The position numbers and the translations under genes were made by a program. The notes under the pieces are model-generated. The model saw only the letters and a program-made list of their open reading frames with translations. It made no database searches and had not been told where the DNA came from. A stretch of 64,000 nucleotides of DNA from an uncultured Bacteroides sp. (lineage in GTDB: Bacteria; Bacteroidota; Bacteroidia; Bacteroidales; Bacteroidaceae), in contig NZ_CALDPF010000016.1 of assembly GCF_937912035.1 (NCBI RefSeq), forward strand, positions 1 to 64,000. The letters are read 5' to 3'. This document shows positions 17,985-26,768 of this stretch, piece after piece. Each line of letters begins with the position of its first letter. The first letter of the stretch is position 1.

Positions 17985-19304
17985 ATGAGATTTTTTGATA
18001 GAACAGATGAAATAGCATCCTTGCGTGAGATTCGCAGGATGTCGAGGGACAACGCCCAGTTCACGGTAGTGACAGGACGCCGCCGTATAGGTAAGACATC
18101 TCTCGTGTGGAAGGCATACGAGGACGAACCTATTTTATATTTCTTTGTTGCCCGTAAGGCTGAAGGTGATTTGTGTGAGGATTATCGGATTGAAATAGAG
18201 AGCAAGCTTGGAGTCCCAACAATGGGACGGGCAGAACATTTCGCTGATGTGTTTGAATTCCTGATGAAGCTTTCCATGGAGCGTCCGGTCACATTGTTCA
18301 TTGACGAGTTCCAGGAGTTCTTCCGCGTGAACAAGTCGGTGTATAGCGACATGCAGCGGATCTGGGACATATACAGTACGAAAGCTCACATGAATCTCGT
18401 CGTTTGCGGTTCGATATACTCTATGATGACAAAGATATTCAAGGACAAGAAGGAACCTCTGTATAACAGACAGACACGTTTTATGACCGTACGCCCGTTC
18501 ACTCCTACTGTGTTGAAAGAAATACTCGCGGAATATCATCCGGGACACACGTCGGAGGACTTGCTGGCACTGTATTCATTCACGGGTGGCGTGGCCAAGT
18601 ATGTCCAGCTGCTTGTGGATGCCGGAGCGACTACCAAGTCGGCCATGATTGACAATATTATAAAGGCTGATTCCATTTTTCTGGGAGAAGGCAAGGCTGT
18701 CCTTATCGAGGAGTTCGGTAAGGACTATGGTGTATATTTCTCGATTCTGTCAGCTATAGCAAGAGGCAAGACCTCCCGTTCGGAAATAGAGGACATTGTG
18801 GGCAGGGAAATCGGCGGATACTTGACCAAGCTGGAAAACGAGTATGAGGTCATTGCCAAGAAGCAGCCCCTCTTTGAGAAGAGTTCCACAAAGAATGTCC
18901 GCTATACGATTGAGGACAACTTCTTCACGTTCTGGTTCCGTTTCATCTATAAGTACAGCTATATGCTTGAAATTGAGAACTATGACAGCCTGAAGACAAT
19001 AATCAACCGGGATTACGAGACGTTCAGCGGTCTGATGCTCGAACGCTATTTCAGGCGTATGCTGATTGGATGCCATGCCTACACGCGCATTGGAGGATGG
19101 TGGGACCGCAAGGGTGAAAATGAAATCGACATTGTGGCCGAGAATGAACTGGACGAAGAAGCTACGTTTTACGAGGTGAAACGTAATGCTGATAATATCG
19201 ACTTGGATGTCCTGAAACATAAGGCAGCGGCATTTCTGCGTGCCACGGGTGAGTTCAGGGGGTATAAAATCTCCTATAAGGGGTTGTCTATGGATGATAT
19301 GTAG
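17985..19304 (+). CDS. AAA ATPase with C-terminal DUF234 nuclease-like domain
   Basis: 439 residues from the ATG at 17985. An upstream open frame from 17901 includes promoter sequence, so I reject that start. Walker A is GRRRIGKT (31-38), Walker B LFIDE with D107/E108, then a winged-helix part. The C-terminal domain has E380-x-D382 (NEIDIV) and E397-V-K399 (YEVKRN), the arrangement of a PD-(D/E)xK fold. This is the archaeal-ATPase/DUF234 family, common in Bacteroidetes and archaea, with no settled function. Base composition is visibly richer in G+C than its neighbours (for example 18080-18600), which suggests recent acquisition as a single-gene cargo. Confidence 0.88.
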   Translation: MRFFDRTDEIASLREIRRMSRDNAQFTVVTGRRRIGKTSLVWKAYEDEPILYFFVARKAEGDLCEDYRIEIESKLGVPTMGRAEHFADVFEFLMKLSMERPVTLFIDEFQEFFRVNKSVYSDMQRIWDIYSTKAHMNLVVCGSIYSMMTKIFKDKKEPLYNRQTRFMTVRPFTPTVLKEILAEYHPGHTSEDLLALYSFTGGVAKYVQLLVDAGATTKSAMIDNIIKADSIFLGEGKAVLIEEFGKDYGVYFSILSAIARGKTSRSEIEDIVGREIGGYLTKLENEYEVIAKKQPLFEKSSTKNVRYTIEDNFFTFWFRFIYKYSYMLEIENYDSLKTIINRDYETFSGLMLERYFRRMLIGCHAYTRIGGWWDRKGENEIDIVAENELDEEATFYEVKRNADNIDLDVLKHKAAAFLRATGEFRGYKISYKGLSMDDM

Positions 19305-19403
19305 TCGTAGTACCTTTTACAAATTCTTAATGTATGAAACAGTGTCGTAAATTTGAATGTTTATTAAAAAAATAAGATGTTTATAATTTAAAATTGATAT
19401 AAT

Positions 19404-19853
19404 ATGAGAAAAAACGTATTGTTTGCTTTGGTGATATTTTTTATGAATATTTTTATTGTCAGGGGAGTTGGAATTGGTGAGAATGAGTCTTATGTAAAAC
19501 ACTTGACTAAAAAAGAATTCATAGAAAAGGTCTATAATTATGAGAAGAATTCGGATAAGTGGGTATACGAAGGGGATAAACCTGCGATTGTAGATTTTTA
19601 TGCTACATGGTGTGGTCCATGTAAAGCTATTGCACCTGTATTGGAAGAGCTTGCCAAGGAATATGCCGGTAAAATAGTTATCTATAAAATAGATACGGAC
19701 AAGGAGAGGGAGTTATCAGCAGCGTTTGGCATAAGTAGTATTCCAACTTTGCTTTTTATTCCGGTAAGTGGTGATCCGCAGATTGCTCAAGGGGCTCTTC
19801 CAAAAGAAAGTTTAAAGCGTGCAATTGATGATTTTTTATTGAAGAAAAAGTGA
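19404..19853 (+). CDS. Exported thioredoxin-like protein
   Basis: 149 residues: a hydrophobic signal peptide (about 1-21), then a thioredoxin fold with active site WCGPC (W69, C70, C73) and cis-proline segment GISSIPT. Being exported, it should act on disulfides or as a reductant in the periplasm. The gene converges on the methyltransferase at 19856 with only two bases between stops. A cytochrome c maturation role is possible in principle, but the CcsBA gene is 24 kb away. Confidence 0.88.
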   Translation: MRKNVLFALVIFFMNIFIVRGVGIGENESYVKHLTKKEFIEKVYNYEKNSDKWVYEGDKPAIVDFYATWCGPCKAIAPVLEELAKEYAGKIVIYKIDTDKERELSAAFGISSIPTLLFIPVSGDPQIAQGALPKESLKRAIDDFLLKKK

Positions 19854-19855
19854 TT

Positions 19856-21058
19856 TTAATCTTTCTGGCATTTTATAAGAACTTTTTCGCCACTTCCTAG
19901 TGTTGTGGCGAATATGTATATGTCGCCACCTTCATTAAGTTTTAATCTCTTTCTTAAATCTGCAACAGTGGAAGGAAAATTTCTTATTGTTATATTAGCT
20001 TTCTCAAGGCCTTGAAGGAAGGTCTTGAGCTCTTTTTTATTGAATGTTGAAACATTTGTTACTTTAAACTGTCTGCCTGGAAAATTTTTAATTTTTTCCT
20101 TTGATGTATATAGGTGGCTGTTTGGATGTAACTTTTTTATCCCGAATGTTTTTGATATTAATTTAAATGGTCCGGCCTTAAGTAGGGAAGCTCCTGGTTC
20201 GTATAGATAATTTTCTATACTGTCTGAATACTCGATTTCTGTGGCTTTTTCTTCTGAAAAGTTGAATTTGAAATGTTGTGATTGTGAGTTGGTGAGAATT
20301 TGTTCACATTCGATATTTATTTTGTCTTTATTTATGTTGCTATTGTTTATGTCTTTTTGAAGTATTGCTACAAGCTCTTTGCATTCATTGTTTACCGATA
20401 CTATATGCAGGTCTTTTAAATATTTCAAGTCATTCATGGCGGAATAGATATCAAGCATTGGAGATAGCTTTATAATGACTGTCTGTCCTTTATCTACCAG
20501 CATATCTTCAATAGTTCTTATATCAGGTTCGCAGTCGCATATAGCAACGGTCTTACTTCCGTGACTATCTCTTCTGGCGGGATCCAAAAAGATACAGTCT
20601 ACCTTATTCATTTCTTTTAAAAAGTCAATTCCGTCGGTATTGTGTATTGTTATATGGTTTAATCCCAATGTCTGAAAGTTGTGTTCAGCAATTTTACATA
20701 ATTCTTTTTGTCTTTCTACATAATGGACTTTTTTAAATTTACTTGCCATAAATGAGCAATCGACTCCAAAGCCGGCTGTGAGATCTACAAAACTTTCACC
20801 AGCTATAAGTGAGGATTTATACTTGGCTGTAACTTCTGAGGAACATTGTTCCATTGATAAATGTTGAGGGTATATGATTCCTTCCTGCTTAGCCCATGAA
20901 GGGATTTTTTTTTCTGCGATTTGCCATCCGGCTATTTGTGTAATGGCTTCGTTTATATTAATACATGTTTGTTTGCTATACTGTAAAGCAAGCAATTTAA
21001 CATTATCTTTACGGTGGTTTAAGATAAATTCTTGTGTGATTTGAGATAAATTATCCAT
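19856..21058 (-). CDS. THUMP-like class I SAM-dependent methyltransferase
   Basis: 400 residues. The SAM fold shows VDLTAGFGVDCSFMA (motif I), VHYVERQKELC (motif II) and DCIFLDPARRD (motif IV with DPAR). The C-terminal part has STVADLRKRLKL and ends in a beta-rich segment, as in the Bacteroidetes THUMP-like methyltransferase family. The substrate is not known; the DPAR motif is reminiscent of RNA or nucleotide-related enzymes. It is monocistronic, convergent with the thioredoxin gene and divergent from yceD. Confidence 0.82.
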   Translation of the reverse strand: MDNLSQITQEFILNHRKDNVKLLALQYSKQTCININEAITQIAGWQIAEKKIPSWAKQEGIIYPQHLSMEQCSSEVTAKYKSSLIAGESFVDLTAGFGVDCSFMASKFKKVHYVERQKELCKIAEHNFQTLGLNHITIHNTDGIDFLKEMNKVDCIFLDPARRDSHGSKTVAICDCEPDIRTIEDMLVDKGQTVIIKLSPMLDIYSAMNDLKYLKDLHIVSVNNECKELVAILQKDINNSNINKDKINIECEQILTNSQSQHFKFNFSEEKATEIEYSDSIENYLYEPGASLLKAGPFKLISKTFGIKKLHPNSHLYTSKEKIKNFPGRQFKVTNVSTFNKKELKTFLQGLEKANITIRNFPSTVADLRKRLKLNEGGDIYIFATTLGSGEKVLIKCQKD

Positions 21059-21234
21059 TAAAAACTCTGACTAATATTTCTTTCTTATGCAAAGTTATTT
21101 CTTTTGTTGGTATTGTGCATGAAGTATAAGATTTATTGTAATAAATATTTTCTTTTCAGAGGGTTACTATACGTGTATATATTTTTTTGACAAAATATTG
21201 AACGCAAATATTAGAATTAATGAATTATTTTTTG

Positions 21235-21242
21235 TAACTTTG
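21235..21242 (+). promoter_or_regulatory. Candidate -7 element for the yceD-rpmF operon
   Basis: TAACTTTG matches TAnnTTTG, 26 bases before the yceD start. No clear -33 box at the usual distance. Confidence 0.6.
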
Positions 21243-21268
21243 TCGCCCGATTTATATGGTATTCAAAC

Positions 21269-21832
21269 TTGGAAAAGATAGAAATATATGATATAGATTT
21301 AAAGAATATGAGAGAATCATCTGCTGTATATAAATATAAGGTGGATGATGAATTCTTTAAATTGATAGAGGCTACAGATATTCAGAAAGGCCAGTTGGAT
21401 GTTACTGTGACAGTGAAAAAAGGAATAGGGGCATTCTTGTTGGAATTTCACATTGAGGGGTATGTTGTTGGCATTTGTGATAGATGTTTGGATGAAGTTG
21501 ATGTTGATGTTGACACAGAGAATGAATTGAAGGTAAAACTAGGAGATGAATTTTCTGATGATGATGAAATCTTGACTATTCCGGAATCGGAAGGAAAAAT
21601 AAATGTGGCTTGGAATATATATGAATTTGCATATCTTAGTCTCCCATACAGAATAGTACATGAAGAGGGGGAATGTAACGAAGAAATGCAACAGGCATTG
21701 AGTGGTCTGATGAGATATGACAACGAAGATGCTGCTCATTCCGAATGTGATGAATCCGAAAATGATGAGGATGGAGCGAAGGAAACGGATCCGCGTTGGA
21801 ATGCATTAAAGAAAATATTAAATAATAATTAA
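21269..21832 (+). CDS. YceD (DUF177) family protein
   Basis: 187 residues starting at TTG 21269. The nearby ATG at 21256 is out of frame, so TTG is the best start, giving MEKIEIYDIDLKNM. It has the family features: a CDRCLDEV segment near residue 72, the INVAWNIYEF segment, an acidic low-complexity stretch and the C-terminal TDPRWNALKKIL. YceD is encoded next to rpmF across bacteria and is linked to 23S rRNA accumulation. Here rpmF follows after 16 bases. Confidence 0.88.
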   Translation: MEKIEIYDIDLKNMRESSAVYKYKVDDEFFKLIEATDIQKGQLDVTVTVKKGIGAFLLEFHIEGYVVGICDRCLDEVDVDVDTENELKVKLGDEFSDDDEILTIPESEGKINVAWNIYEFAYLSLPYRIVHEEGECNEEMQQALSGLMRYDNEDAAHSECDESENDEDGAKETDPRWNALKKILNNN

Positions 21833-21848
21833 ATAAAGTTTTAGTAAA

Positions 21849-22034
21849 ATGGCACATCCTAAAAGAAGACAATCAAAAACGAGAACTGCTAAGAGAAGAA
21901 CTCATGATAAAGCAGTTGCTCCTACTTTGGCTATTTGCCCAAACTGCGGTGAATGGCATGTGTATCACACAGTATGTGGAGCTTGTGGCTACTACAGAGG
22001 TAAATTAGCAATTGAAAAAGAGGCTGCTCTATAA
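21849..22034 (+). CDS. rpmF: Large ribosomal subunit protein bL32
   Basis: 61 residues beginning MAHPKRRQSKTRTAKRRTHD, as in bL32. The four cysteines (CPNCGEWHVYHTVCGACGYY) form a zinc ribbon, so this is the zinc-binding C+ form. It is in an operon with yceD and is followed by a terminator. Confidence 0.97.
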   Translation: MAHPKRRQSKTRTAKRRTHDKAVAPTLAICPNCGEWHVYHTVCGACGYYRGKLAIEKEAAL

Positions 22035-22075
22035 TCAGAGTGGAACTTTTTCATGAACAGTTTATGTTCTTGAAA

Positions 22076-22115
22076 AAATAAAGCCGGAGGGCTTCGGCTC
22101 TTCGGCTTTATTTTT
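22076..22115 (+). terminator. Terminator after rpmF
   Basis: An 11-bp inverted repeat (22076-22086 with 22103-22113) encloses a small inner hairpin and ends in a T run. It may be only partial, since fabH starts 25 bases later without an obvious promoter. Confidence 0.82.
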
Positions 22116-22140
22116 AGGATTCAAACTAAAATTTGAAACG

Positions 22141-23142
22141 ATGGAAAAAATAAATGCGGTAATAACAGGTGTTGGGGGATATGTTCCTGACTATGTTCTT
22201 ACAAATGAAGAATTATCAAGAATGGTTGACACTAATGATGAGTGGATAATGACTCGAATTGGTGTGAAAGAAAGACGCATTCTTAATGAAGAAGGATTGG
22301 GTACATCATATATGGCGCGTAAGGCGGCAAAGCAGCTTATGCAGAAAACGAACTCAGATCCTGATTCTATAGATTGTGTTATAGTTGCAACAACTACTCC
22401 TGATTATCATTTCCCTTCTACAGCTTCTATATTGTGTGATAAGTTGGGACTGAAAAATGCTTACGCTTTTGATTTGCAGGCTGCATGTAGCGGTTTTTTG
22501 TATGCAATGGAAACTGCTGCAAGTATGATTCAGTCGGGAAGACATAAGAAAATTATTATAGTTGGAGCCGATAAGATGTCTTCAATGGTAAATTATTCTG
22601 ATCGTGCGACATGTCCTATCTTTGGTGATGGTGCTGCAGCTTGCATGGTTGAAGCTACTACTGAAGATTATGGTATCATGGATTCCATTTTAAGGACAGA
22701 TGGTAAGGGACTTCCTTTTCTTCATATGAAGGCCGGAGGCTCTGTATGCCCTCCTTCGTATTTTACTATAGACAATAAGATGCATTATCTTTATCAAGAA
22801 GGAAGGACTGTCTTTAAATATGCTGTTTCCAATATGTCGGATGTTACCGAACAAATAGCAATAAGAAATGGTCTGAATAAAGATAATATAGACTGGATTG
22901 TTCCTCATCAGGCTAATTTAAGAATTATTGATGCCGTAGCTTCCAGACTCAGTGTTCCAATGGAAAAGGTGATGGTTAATATTCAGCATTTTGGAAATAC
23001 TAGTGCTGGTACATTGCCATTGTGCTTGTGGGATTACGAAAAACAGCTGAAAAAAGGAGACAACATAATCTTCACTGCATTTGGTGCCGGATTTACTTGG
23101 GGAGCTGCTTATGTAAAGTGGGGTTATGACGGAAATAAGTAA
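22141..23142 (+). CDS. fabH: 3-oxoacyl-[ACP] synthase III
   Basis: 333 residues. It starts fatty-acid synthesis by condensing an acyl-CoA primer with malonyl-ACP. The catalytic triad is C116 (AACSGF), H256 (VPHQAN) and N286 (FGNTSAG). The N-terminal NAVITGVGGYVPDYVLTNEEL and the C-terminal FGAGFTWGAAYVKW are typical. Gene order rpmF-fabH-era-der matches other Bacteroidales. Confidence 0.96.
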   Translation: MEKINAVITGVGGYVPDYVLTNEELSRMVDTNDEWIMTRIGVKERRILNEEGLGTSYMARKAAKQLMQKTNSDPDSIDCVIVATTTPDYHFPSTASILCDKLGLKNAYAFDLQAACSGFLYAMETAASMIQSGRHKKIIIVGADKMSSMVNYSDRATCPIFGDGAAACMVEATTEDYGIMDSILRTDGKGLPFLHMKAGGSVCPPSYFTIDNKMHYLYQEGRTVFKYAVSNMSDVTEQIAIRNGLNKDNIDWIVPHQANLRIIDAVASRLSVPMEKVMVNIQHFGNTSAGTLPLCLWDYEKQLKKGDNIIFTAFGAGFTWGAAYVKWGYDGNK

Positions 23143-23170
23143 TATTTGACAGTAAAAAACAAATATACAA

Positions 23171-23200
23171 AAAACGCATCCCTGACAGATGCGTTTTTTT
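23171..23200 (+). terminator. Terminator after fabH
   Basis: AAAACGCATC (23171-23180) pairs with GATGCGTTTT (23188-23197), followed by more T. Confidence 0.9.
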
Positions 23201-23223
23201 GTCATATAATATAAAAATATATT

Positions 23224-24105
23224 ATGCACAAAGCTGGTTTCGTTAATATTGTCGGAAATCCTAATGTAGGTAAATCTACATTAATGAATTTATTGGTTGG
23301 TGAGAGGATATCTATCGCAACATTCAAGGCTCAGACCACACGTCATCGTATTATGGGTATATTGAATACTGAAGACATGCAGATAGTATTTTCTGATACT
23401 CCAGGAGTGTTGAAACCTAATTATAAGTTGCAAGAATCAATGCTTAACTTTTCAGAGTCTGCATTGGTTGATGCCGATGTGTTATTGTATGTCACTGATA
23501 CAGTAGAGAAACCGGATAAGAATACTGACTTTATAGAGAAAGTGCGTAATATAAACGTGCCGGTTATACTGTTGATAAATAAAATAGATCTTATAAATCA
23601 GGATTTATTGGTTAAGCTGGTTGAGGATTGGCATGAAATGTTGCCTAATGCTGAAATCATTCCGATTTCTGCAATTGCAAAATTCAATGTTGATGTTGTG
23701 ATGAAGAGAATTAAGGAACTGATTCCAGATTCACCTCCTTACTTTGGTAAGGACCAGTGGACTGATAAGCCTGCTCGTTTTTTTGTAACTGAAATAATAA
23801 GAGAAAAGATTCTCTTGTATTATGATAAAGAGATTCCTTATGCTGTTGAGGTTGTAGTTGAAAAATTTAAAGAGGAAGAGAATTGTATTCGTATTAATGC
23901 TGTTATTTTTGTTGAACGTGATTCACAGAAGGGGATAATAATAGGAAAACAAGGTAAGGCTCTTAAAAAGGTGGCAACTGAAGCTAGGAAGACACTTGAA
24001 CATTTCTTTGGTAAGTCTATCTATCTGGAAACATTTGTAAAGGTAGATAAGGATTGGAGAAGTTCTGATAAAGAGTTAAGGAATTTTGGTTATCAATTAG
24101 ATTAA
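23224..24105 (+). CDS. era: GTPase Era
   Basis: 293 residues. The G domain has GNPNVGKST (G1), DTPG (G3) and NKID (G4). The C-terminal KH RNA-binding domain has the GKQGKALKKVATEAR segment. Era binds the 3' end of 16S rRNA in 30S assembly. The next gene is a second ribosome-assembly GTPase. Confidence 0.96.
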   Translation: MHKAGFVNIVGNPNVGKSTLMNLLVGERISIATFKAQTTRHRIMGILNTEDMQIVFSDTPGVLKPNYKLQESMLNFSESALVDADVLLYVTDTVEKPDKNTDFIEKVRNINVPVILLINKIDLINQDLLVKLVEDWHEMLPNAEIIPISAIAKFNVDVVMKRIKELIPDSPPYFGKDQWTDKPARFFVTEIIREKILLYYDKEIPYAVEVVVEKFKEEENCIRINAVIFVERDSQKGIIIGKQGKALKKVATEARKTLEHFFGKSIYLETFVKVDKDWRSSDKELRNFGYQLD

Positions 24106-24139
24106 TCACCGGCTGGGATAGCCGTAAACAAATAAGAAT

Positions 24140-25453
24140 ATGGGAAATTTAGTTGCAATTGTTGGACGTCCGAACGTAGGAAAGTCAACACTGTTTAATC
24201 GTCTGACAAAAACTCGTCAGGCAATAGTTAATGAACAGGCGGGAACAACCCGTGATCGTCAGTATGGTAAATCTGAATGGTTAGGAAAGGAATTCTCCAT
24301 TGTAGATACTGGAGGTTGGGTGGTTAACTCAGACGATATTTTTGAGGAGGAAATTCGCAAACAAGTATTGTTGGCTATGGATGAAGCCGATGTTATATTG
24401 TTTGTGGTTGATGTAATGAATGGAGTTACAGACCTTGATATGGAGGTCTCAGATATTCTGAGGCGTTCAAAGAAGCCTGTAATAATGGTTGCAAACAAAA
24501 CTGATAATAACGATTTGCAATATAATGCAGCAGAGTTCTATTCTTTGGGGCTGGGTGATCCTTACTGTATATCGGCACTTAGCGGAAGCGGAACAGGTGA
24601 CCTGCTGGATCTTATAGTGTCGAAATTCAAAAAAGATGCAGATGAAATATTTGAGGAGGACATACCTAGATTTGCTGTTGTAGGTAGACCTAATGCCGGT
24701 AAATCTTCCATTGTAAATGCTTTCATAGGAGAGGAAAGAAATATCGTCACTGAAATTGCTGGTACGACTCGTGATTCTATATATACCAGATATAATAAAT
24801 TTGGTTTTGATTTTTATCTGGTAGATACAGCAGGAATAAGAAAAAAGAATAAGATTAATGAGGATTTGGAATATTATTCTGTTGTCCGTTCTATTCGTGC
24901 TATTGAGAATTCTGATGTATGTATACTCATGCTTGATGCAACTAGGGGTATAGAGGGACAGGATTTAAATATCTTTAGTCTTATTCAGAGAAATCAGAAA
25001 GGTTTGGTCGTTGTCGTTAATAAGTGGGATCTGGTAGAGGATAAGACTGTAAAAGTAATGAAAAACTATGAGGATGCTATCCGTAGTAGATTTGCACCGT
25101 TTACAGATTTCCCTATAATATTTGCTTCAGCGTTAACAAAGCAGCGAATCCTTAAAGTTTTGGAGGAGGCAAAAAATGTTTATTCTGCTAAAACAACAAG
25201 AATACCAACTGCAAGACTTAATGAGGAATTATTGCCGCTTATAGAAGCCTATCCACCTCCATCAAATAAAGGAAAGTATATCAAGATTAAGTATATTACC
25301 CAGCTGCCAAATACACAGATTCCTTCGTTTGTTTTCTTTGCAAATTTACCTCAGTATGTGAAAGAACCTTATAAACGTTTCTTGGAAAATAAAATGAGAG
25401 AACGGTGGAAATTATGTGGAACTCCTATAAATATATTTGTAAGGCAGAAATAA
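24140..25453 (+). CDS. der: Tandem-G-domain ribosome assembly GTPase Der (EngA)
   Basis: 437 residues with two G domains in tandem: GRPNVGKST with DTGG and NKTD, then GRPNAGKSS with DTAG and NKWD. A C-terminal KH-like domain follows (IKYITQLPNTQIPSFVFF). It acts in 50S subunit maturation. It lies 34 bases after era and is closed by a terminator. Confidence 0.97.
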   Translation: MGNLVAIVGRPNVGKSTLFNRLTKTRQAIVNEQAGTTRDRQYGKSEWLGKEFSIVDTGGWVVNSDDIFEEEIRKQVLLAMDEADVILFVVDVMNGVTDLDMEVSDILRRSKKPVIMVANKTDNNDLQYNAAEFYSLGLGDPYCISALSGSGTGDLLDLIVSKFKKDADEIFEEDIPRFAVVGRPNAGKSSIVNAFIGEERNIVTEIAGTTRDSIYTRYNKFGFDFYLVDTAGIRKKNKINEDLEYYSVVRSIRAIENSDVCILMLDATRGIEGQDLNIFSLIQRNQKGLVVVVNKWDLVEDKTVKVMKNYEDAIRSRFAPFTDFPIIFASALTKQRILKVLEEAKNVYSAKTTRIPTARLNEELLPLIEAYPPPSNKGKYIKIKYITQLPNTQIPSFVFFANLPQYVKEPYKRFLENKMRERWKLCGTPINIFVRQK

Positions 25454-25490
25454 TATTAGTTTCATTATATAATTGAAATAAATAAAATAG

Positions 25491-25529
25491 ACCCAAAACT
25501 ACGATTTGTTCGCAGCTTTGGGTTTTTTT
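25491..25529 (+). terminator. Terminator after der
   Basis: ACCCAAA (25491-25497) pairs with TTTGGGT (25517-25523), extended inward by CTnCG/CGnAG, with a long T tail. Confidence 0.88.
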
Positions 25530-25587
25530 GTATATTATATCTTTTAAAGTTTTCCTTTACTTTCTGTTGTTAAACATGTCATAACTT

Positions 25588-25618
25588 TTTGTTGTCAAAA
25601 ATAAAATTCATTTCTTTG
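25588..25618 (+). promoter_or_regulatory. Promoter of the fucose regulator gene
   Basis: TTTG at 25588-25591, a 19-bp spacer, then TTTCTTTG at 25611-25618, one base off the -7 consensus. Transcription should begin near 25625, so a GTG start at 25618 is excluded. Confidence 0.6.
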
Positions 25619-25620
25619 TG

Positions 25621-25640
25621 TCAGAACAGTTCAGCACAGT
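25621..25640 (+). promoter_or_regulatory. Tandem 10-bp repeat, putative FucR operator (own gene)
   Basis: TCAGAACAGT TCAGCACAGT, two near-identical 10-mers head to tail, at the predicted transcription start of the regulator gene. The same unit recurs as TCAGCATAGT TCAGCATAGC at 26687, before fucI. Confidence 0.55.
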
Positions 25641-25653
25641 TAAGACCTTGCAA

Positions 25654-26640
25654 ATGAAAGATAAAGTAAACTTCGGACAGCAATCCACAAAGGTTAAGCA
25701 ACTGTCTGATATCATAGAACAGGATATCATGATGGGGAAATACAAGACAGATACCAGTCTGCCTTCCATAAATTATCTTAGCAAGGCTTACAATGTGTCG
25801 CGCGATACTGTTTTTAAGGCATTTTCTGATTTACGTGAGAGGAAACTTATCGATTCTACTCCAGGTAAGGGATATTATGTGACCAATCGCCAGGAGAAAA
25901 TATTTCTTCTTCTTGATGAGTATTCACCTTTTAAAAACACGCTATATAATAGCTTCGTAAGAAAACTTTCTACATCATATAAAGTGGATTTGTGGTTTCA
26001 TCAATATAATGAACATATATTCAATACTATATTGCATGAAGCTATAGGCCGTTACAATTATTATGTGGTGATGAATTTTGACAATGAGAAATTCTCGCCT
26101 TTGTTTAATAAGATAAACTCTTCACGTCTGTTACTTCTTGACTTCGGAAAGTTCGAGAAGGAGAATTATTCTTATATATGCCAGAATTTTGATGATGAGT
26201 TCTATAATGCTCTTACCAAACTTACTGATAGGCTGAAGAAATATCGTAAGATAGTATTCCAGTTTCCTGCTGATTCAAAACATCCTAGAGTCTCGGCTGA
26301 CAGCTTCATACAGTACTGTCATGATAATGACATAGTTTCTGAAATATCCGAACAGGAGGACATCACAGATGTGGAGAATGGTGTGGCTTATATAGTTATT
26401 CGTCAGACAGATGTTGTGAATATAATAAAGAGAAGTAGAGAAAAAGGGATTAAGTGCGGACGTGACTTTGGTATTATTGCATATAATGATACGCCCGCAT
26501 ACGAAGTTATAGATGACGGAATCACTGCTTTGAGTGTAAATTGGGATGAGATGGGAAAGCAGGCTGCAAAATTCATACTTACGGGTGAGGTAGTTCGGAC
26601 TTATCTCCATACTGAGGTGCATTTACGTAATTCGGTATGA
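25654..26640 (+). CDS. GntR-family transcriptional regulator of the fucose locus
   Basis: 328 residues from ATG 25654, which keeps the promoter and the tandem repeat outside the gene. The N-terminal winged helix is DIIEQDIMMGKYKTDTSLPS, then LSKAYNVSRDTVFKAFSDL and a wing at GKGYYVTN. The C-terminal part looks like a periplasmic-binding-protein/LacI-type sensor (GIKCGRDFGIIAYNDTPAYEVI). This architecture is that of the Bacteroides FucR repressor, which responds to L-fucose. Its position directly before fucI and the shared repeat upstream of both genes support control of fucI and autoregulation. Confidence 0.85.
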   Translation: MKDKVNFGQQSTKVKQLSDIIEQDIMMGKYKTDTSLPSINYLSKAYNVSRDTVFKAFSDLRERKLIDSTPGKGYYVTNRQEKIFLLLDEYSPFKNTLYNSFVRKLSTSYKVDLWFHQYNEHIFNTILHEAIGRYNYYVVMNFDNEKFSPLFNKINSSRLLLLDFGKFEKENYSYICQNFDDEFYNALTKLTDRLKKYRKIVFQFPADSKHPRVSADSFIQYCHDNDIVSEISEQEDITDVENGVAYIVIRQTDVVNIIKRSREKGIKCGRDFGIIAYNDTPAYEVIDDGITALSVNWDEMGKQAAKFILTGEVVRTYLHTEVHLRNSV

Positions 26641-26686
26641 TTTCAGTTTTATTCATTTACAATATTCCTTTATTAATACAGATAAA

Positions 26687-26706
26687 TCAGCATAGTTCAG
26701 CATAGC
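26687..26706 (+). promoter_or_regulatory. Tandem 10-bp repeat, putative FucR operator (fucI)
   Basis: TCAGCATAGT TCAGCATAGC, 63 bases before the fucI start. It matches the repeat at 25621 in 16 of 20 positions and has the same 10-bp period. I see no convincing -7 element here, so the transcription start is unplaced. Confidence 0.55.
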
Positions 26707-26768
26707 TATGGAATGCAGGATTATGTAAGTAAAAATATTAAAAACAAACTTTAAAAACTATTGAAACA

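Noticed and set aside
22690..22908. Antisense and overlapping open frames within housekeeping genes (example)
   Set aside because: They overlap well-supported genes, have no family features and no promoter; they are chance frames in AT-rich coding DNA.
25618..25653. GTG start for the GntR regulator
   Set aside because: It falls at the end of the -7 element, and the stretch holds the tandem operator-like repeat. ATG 25654 is preferred.
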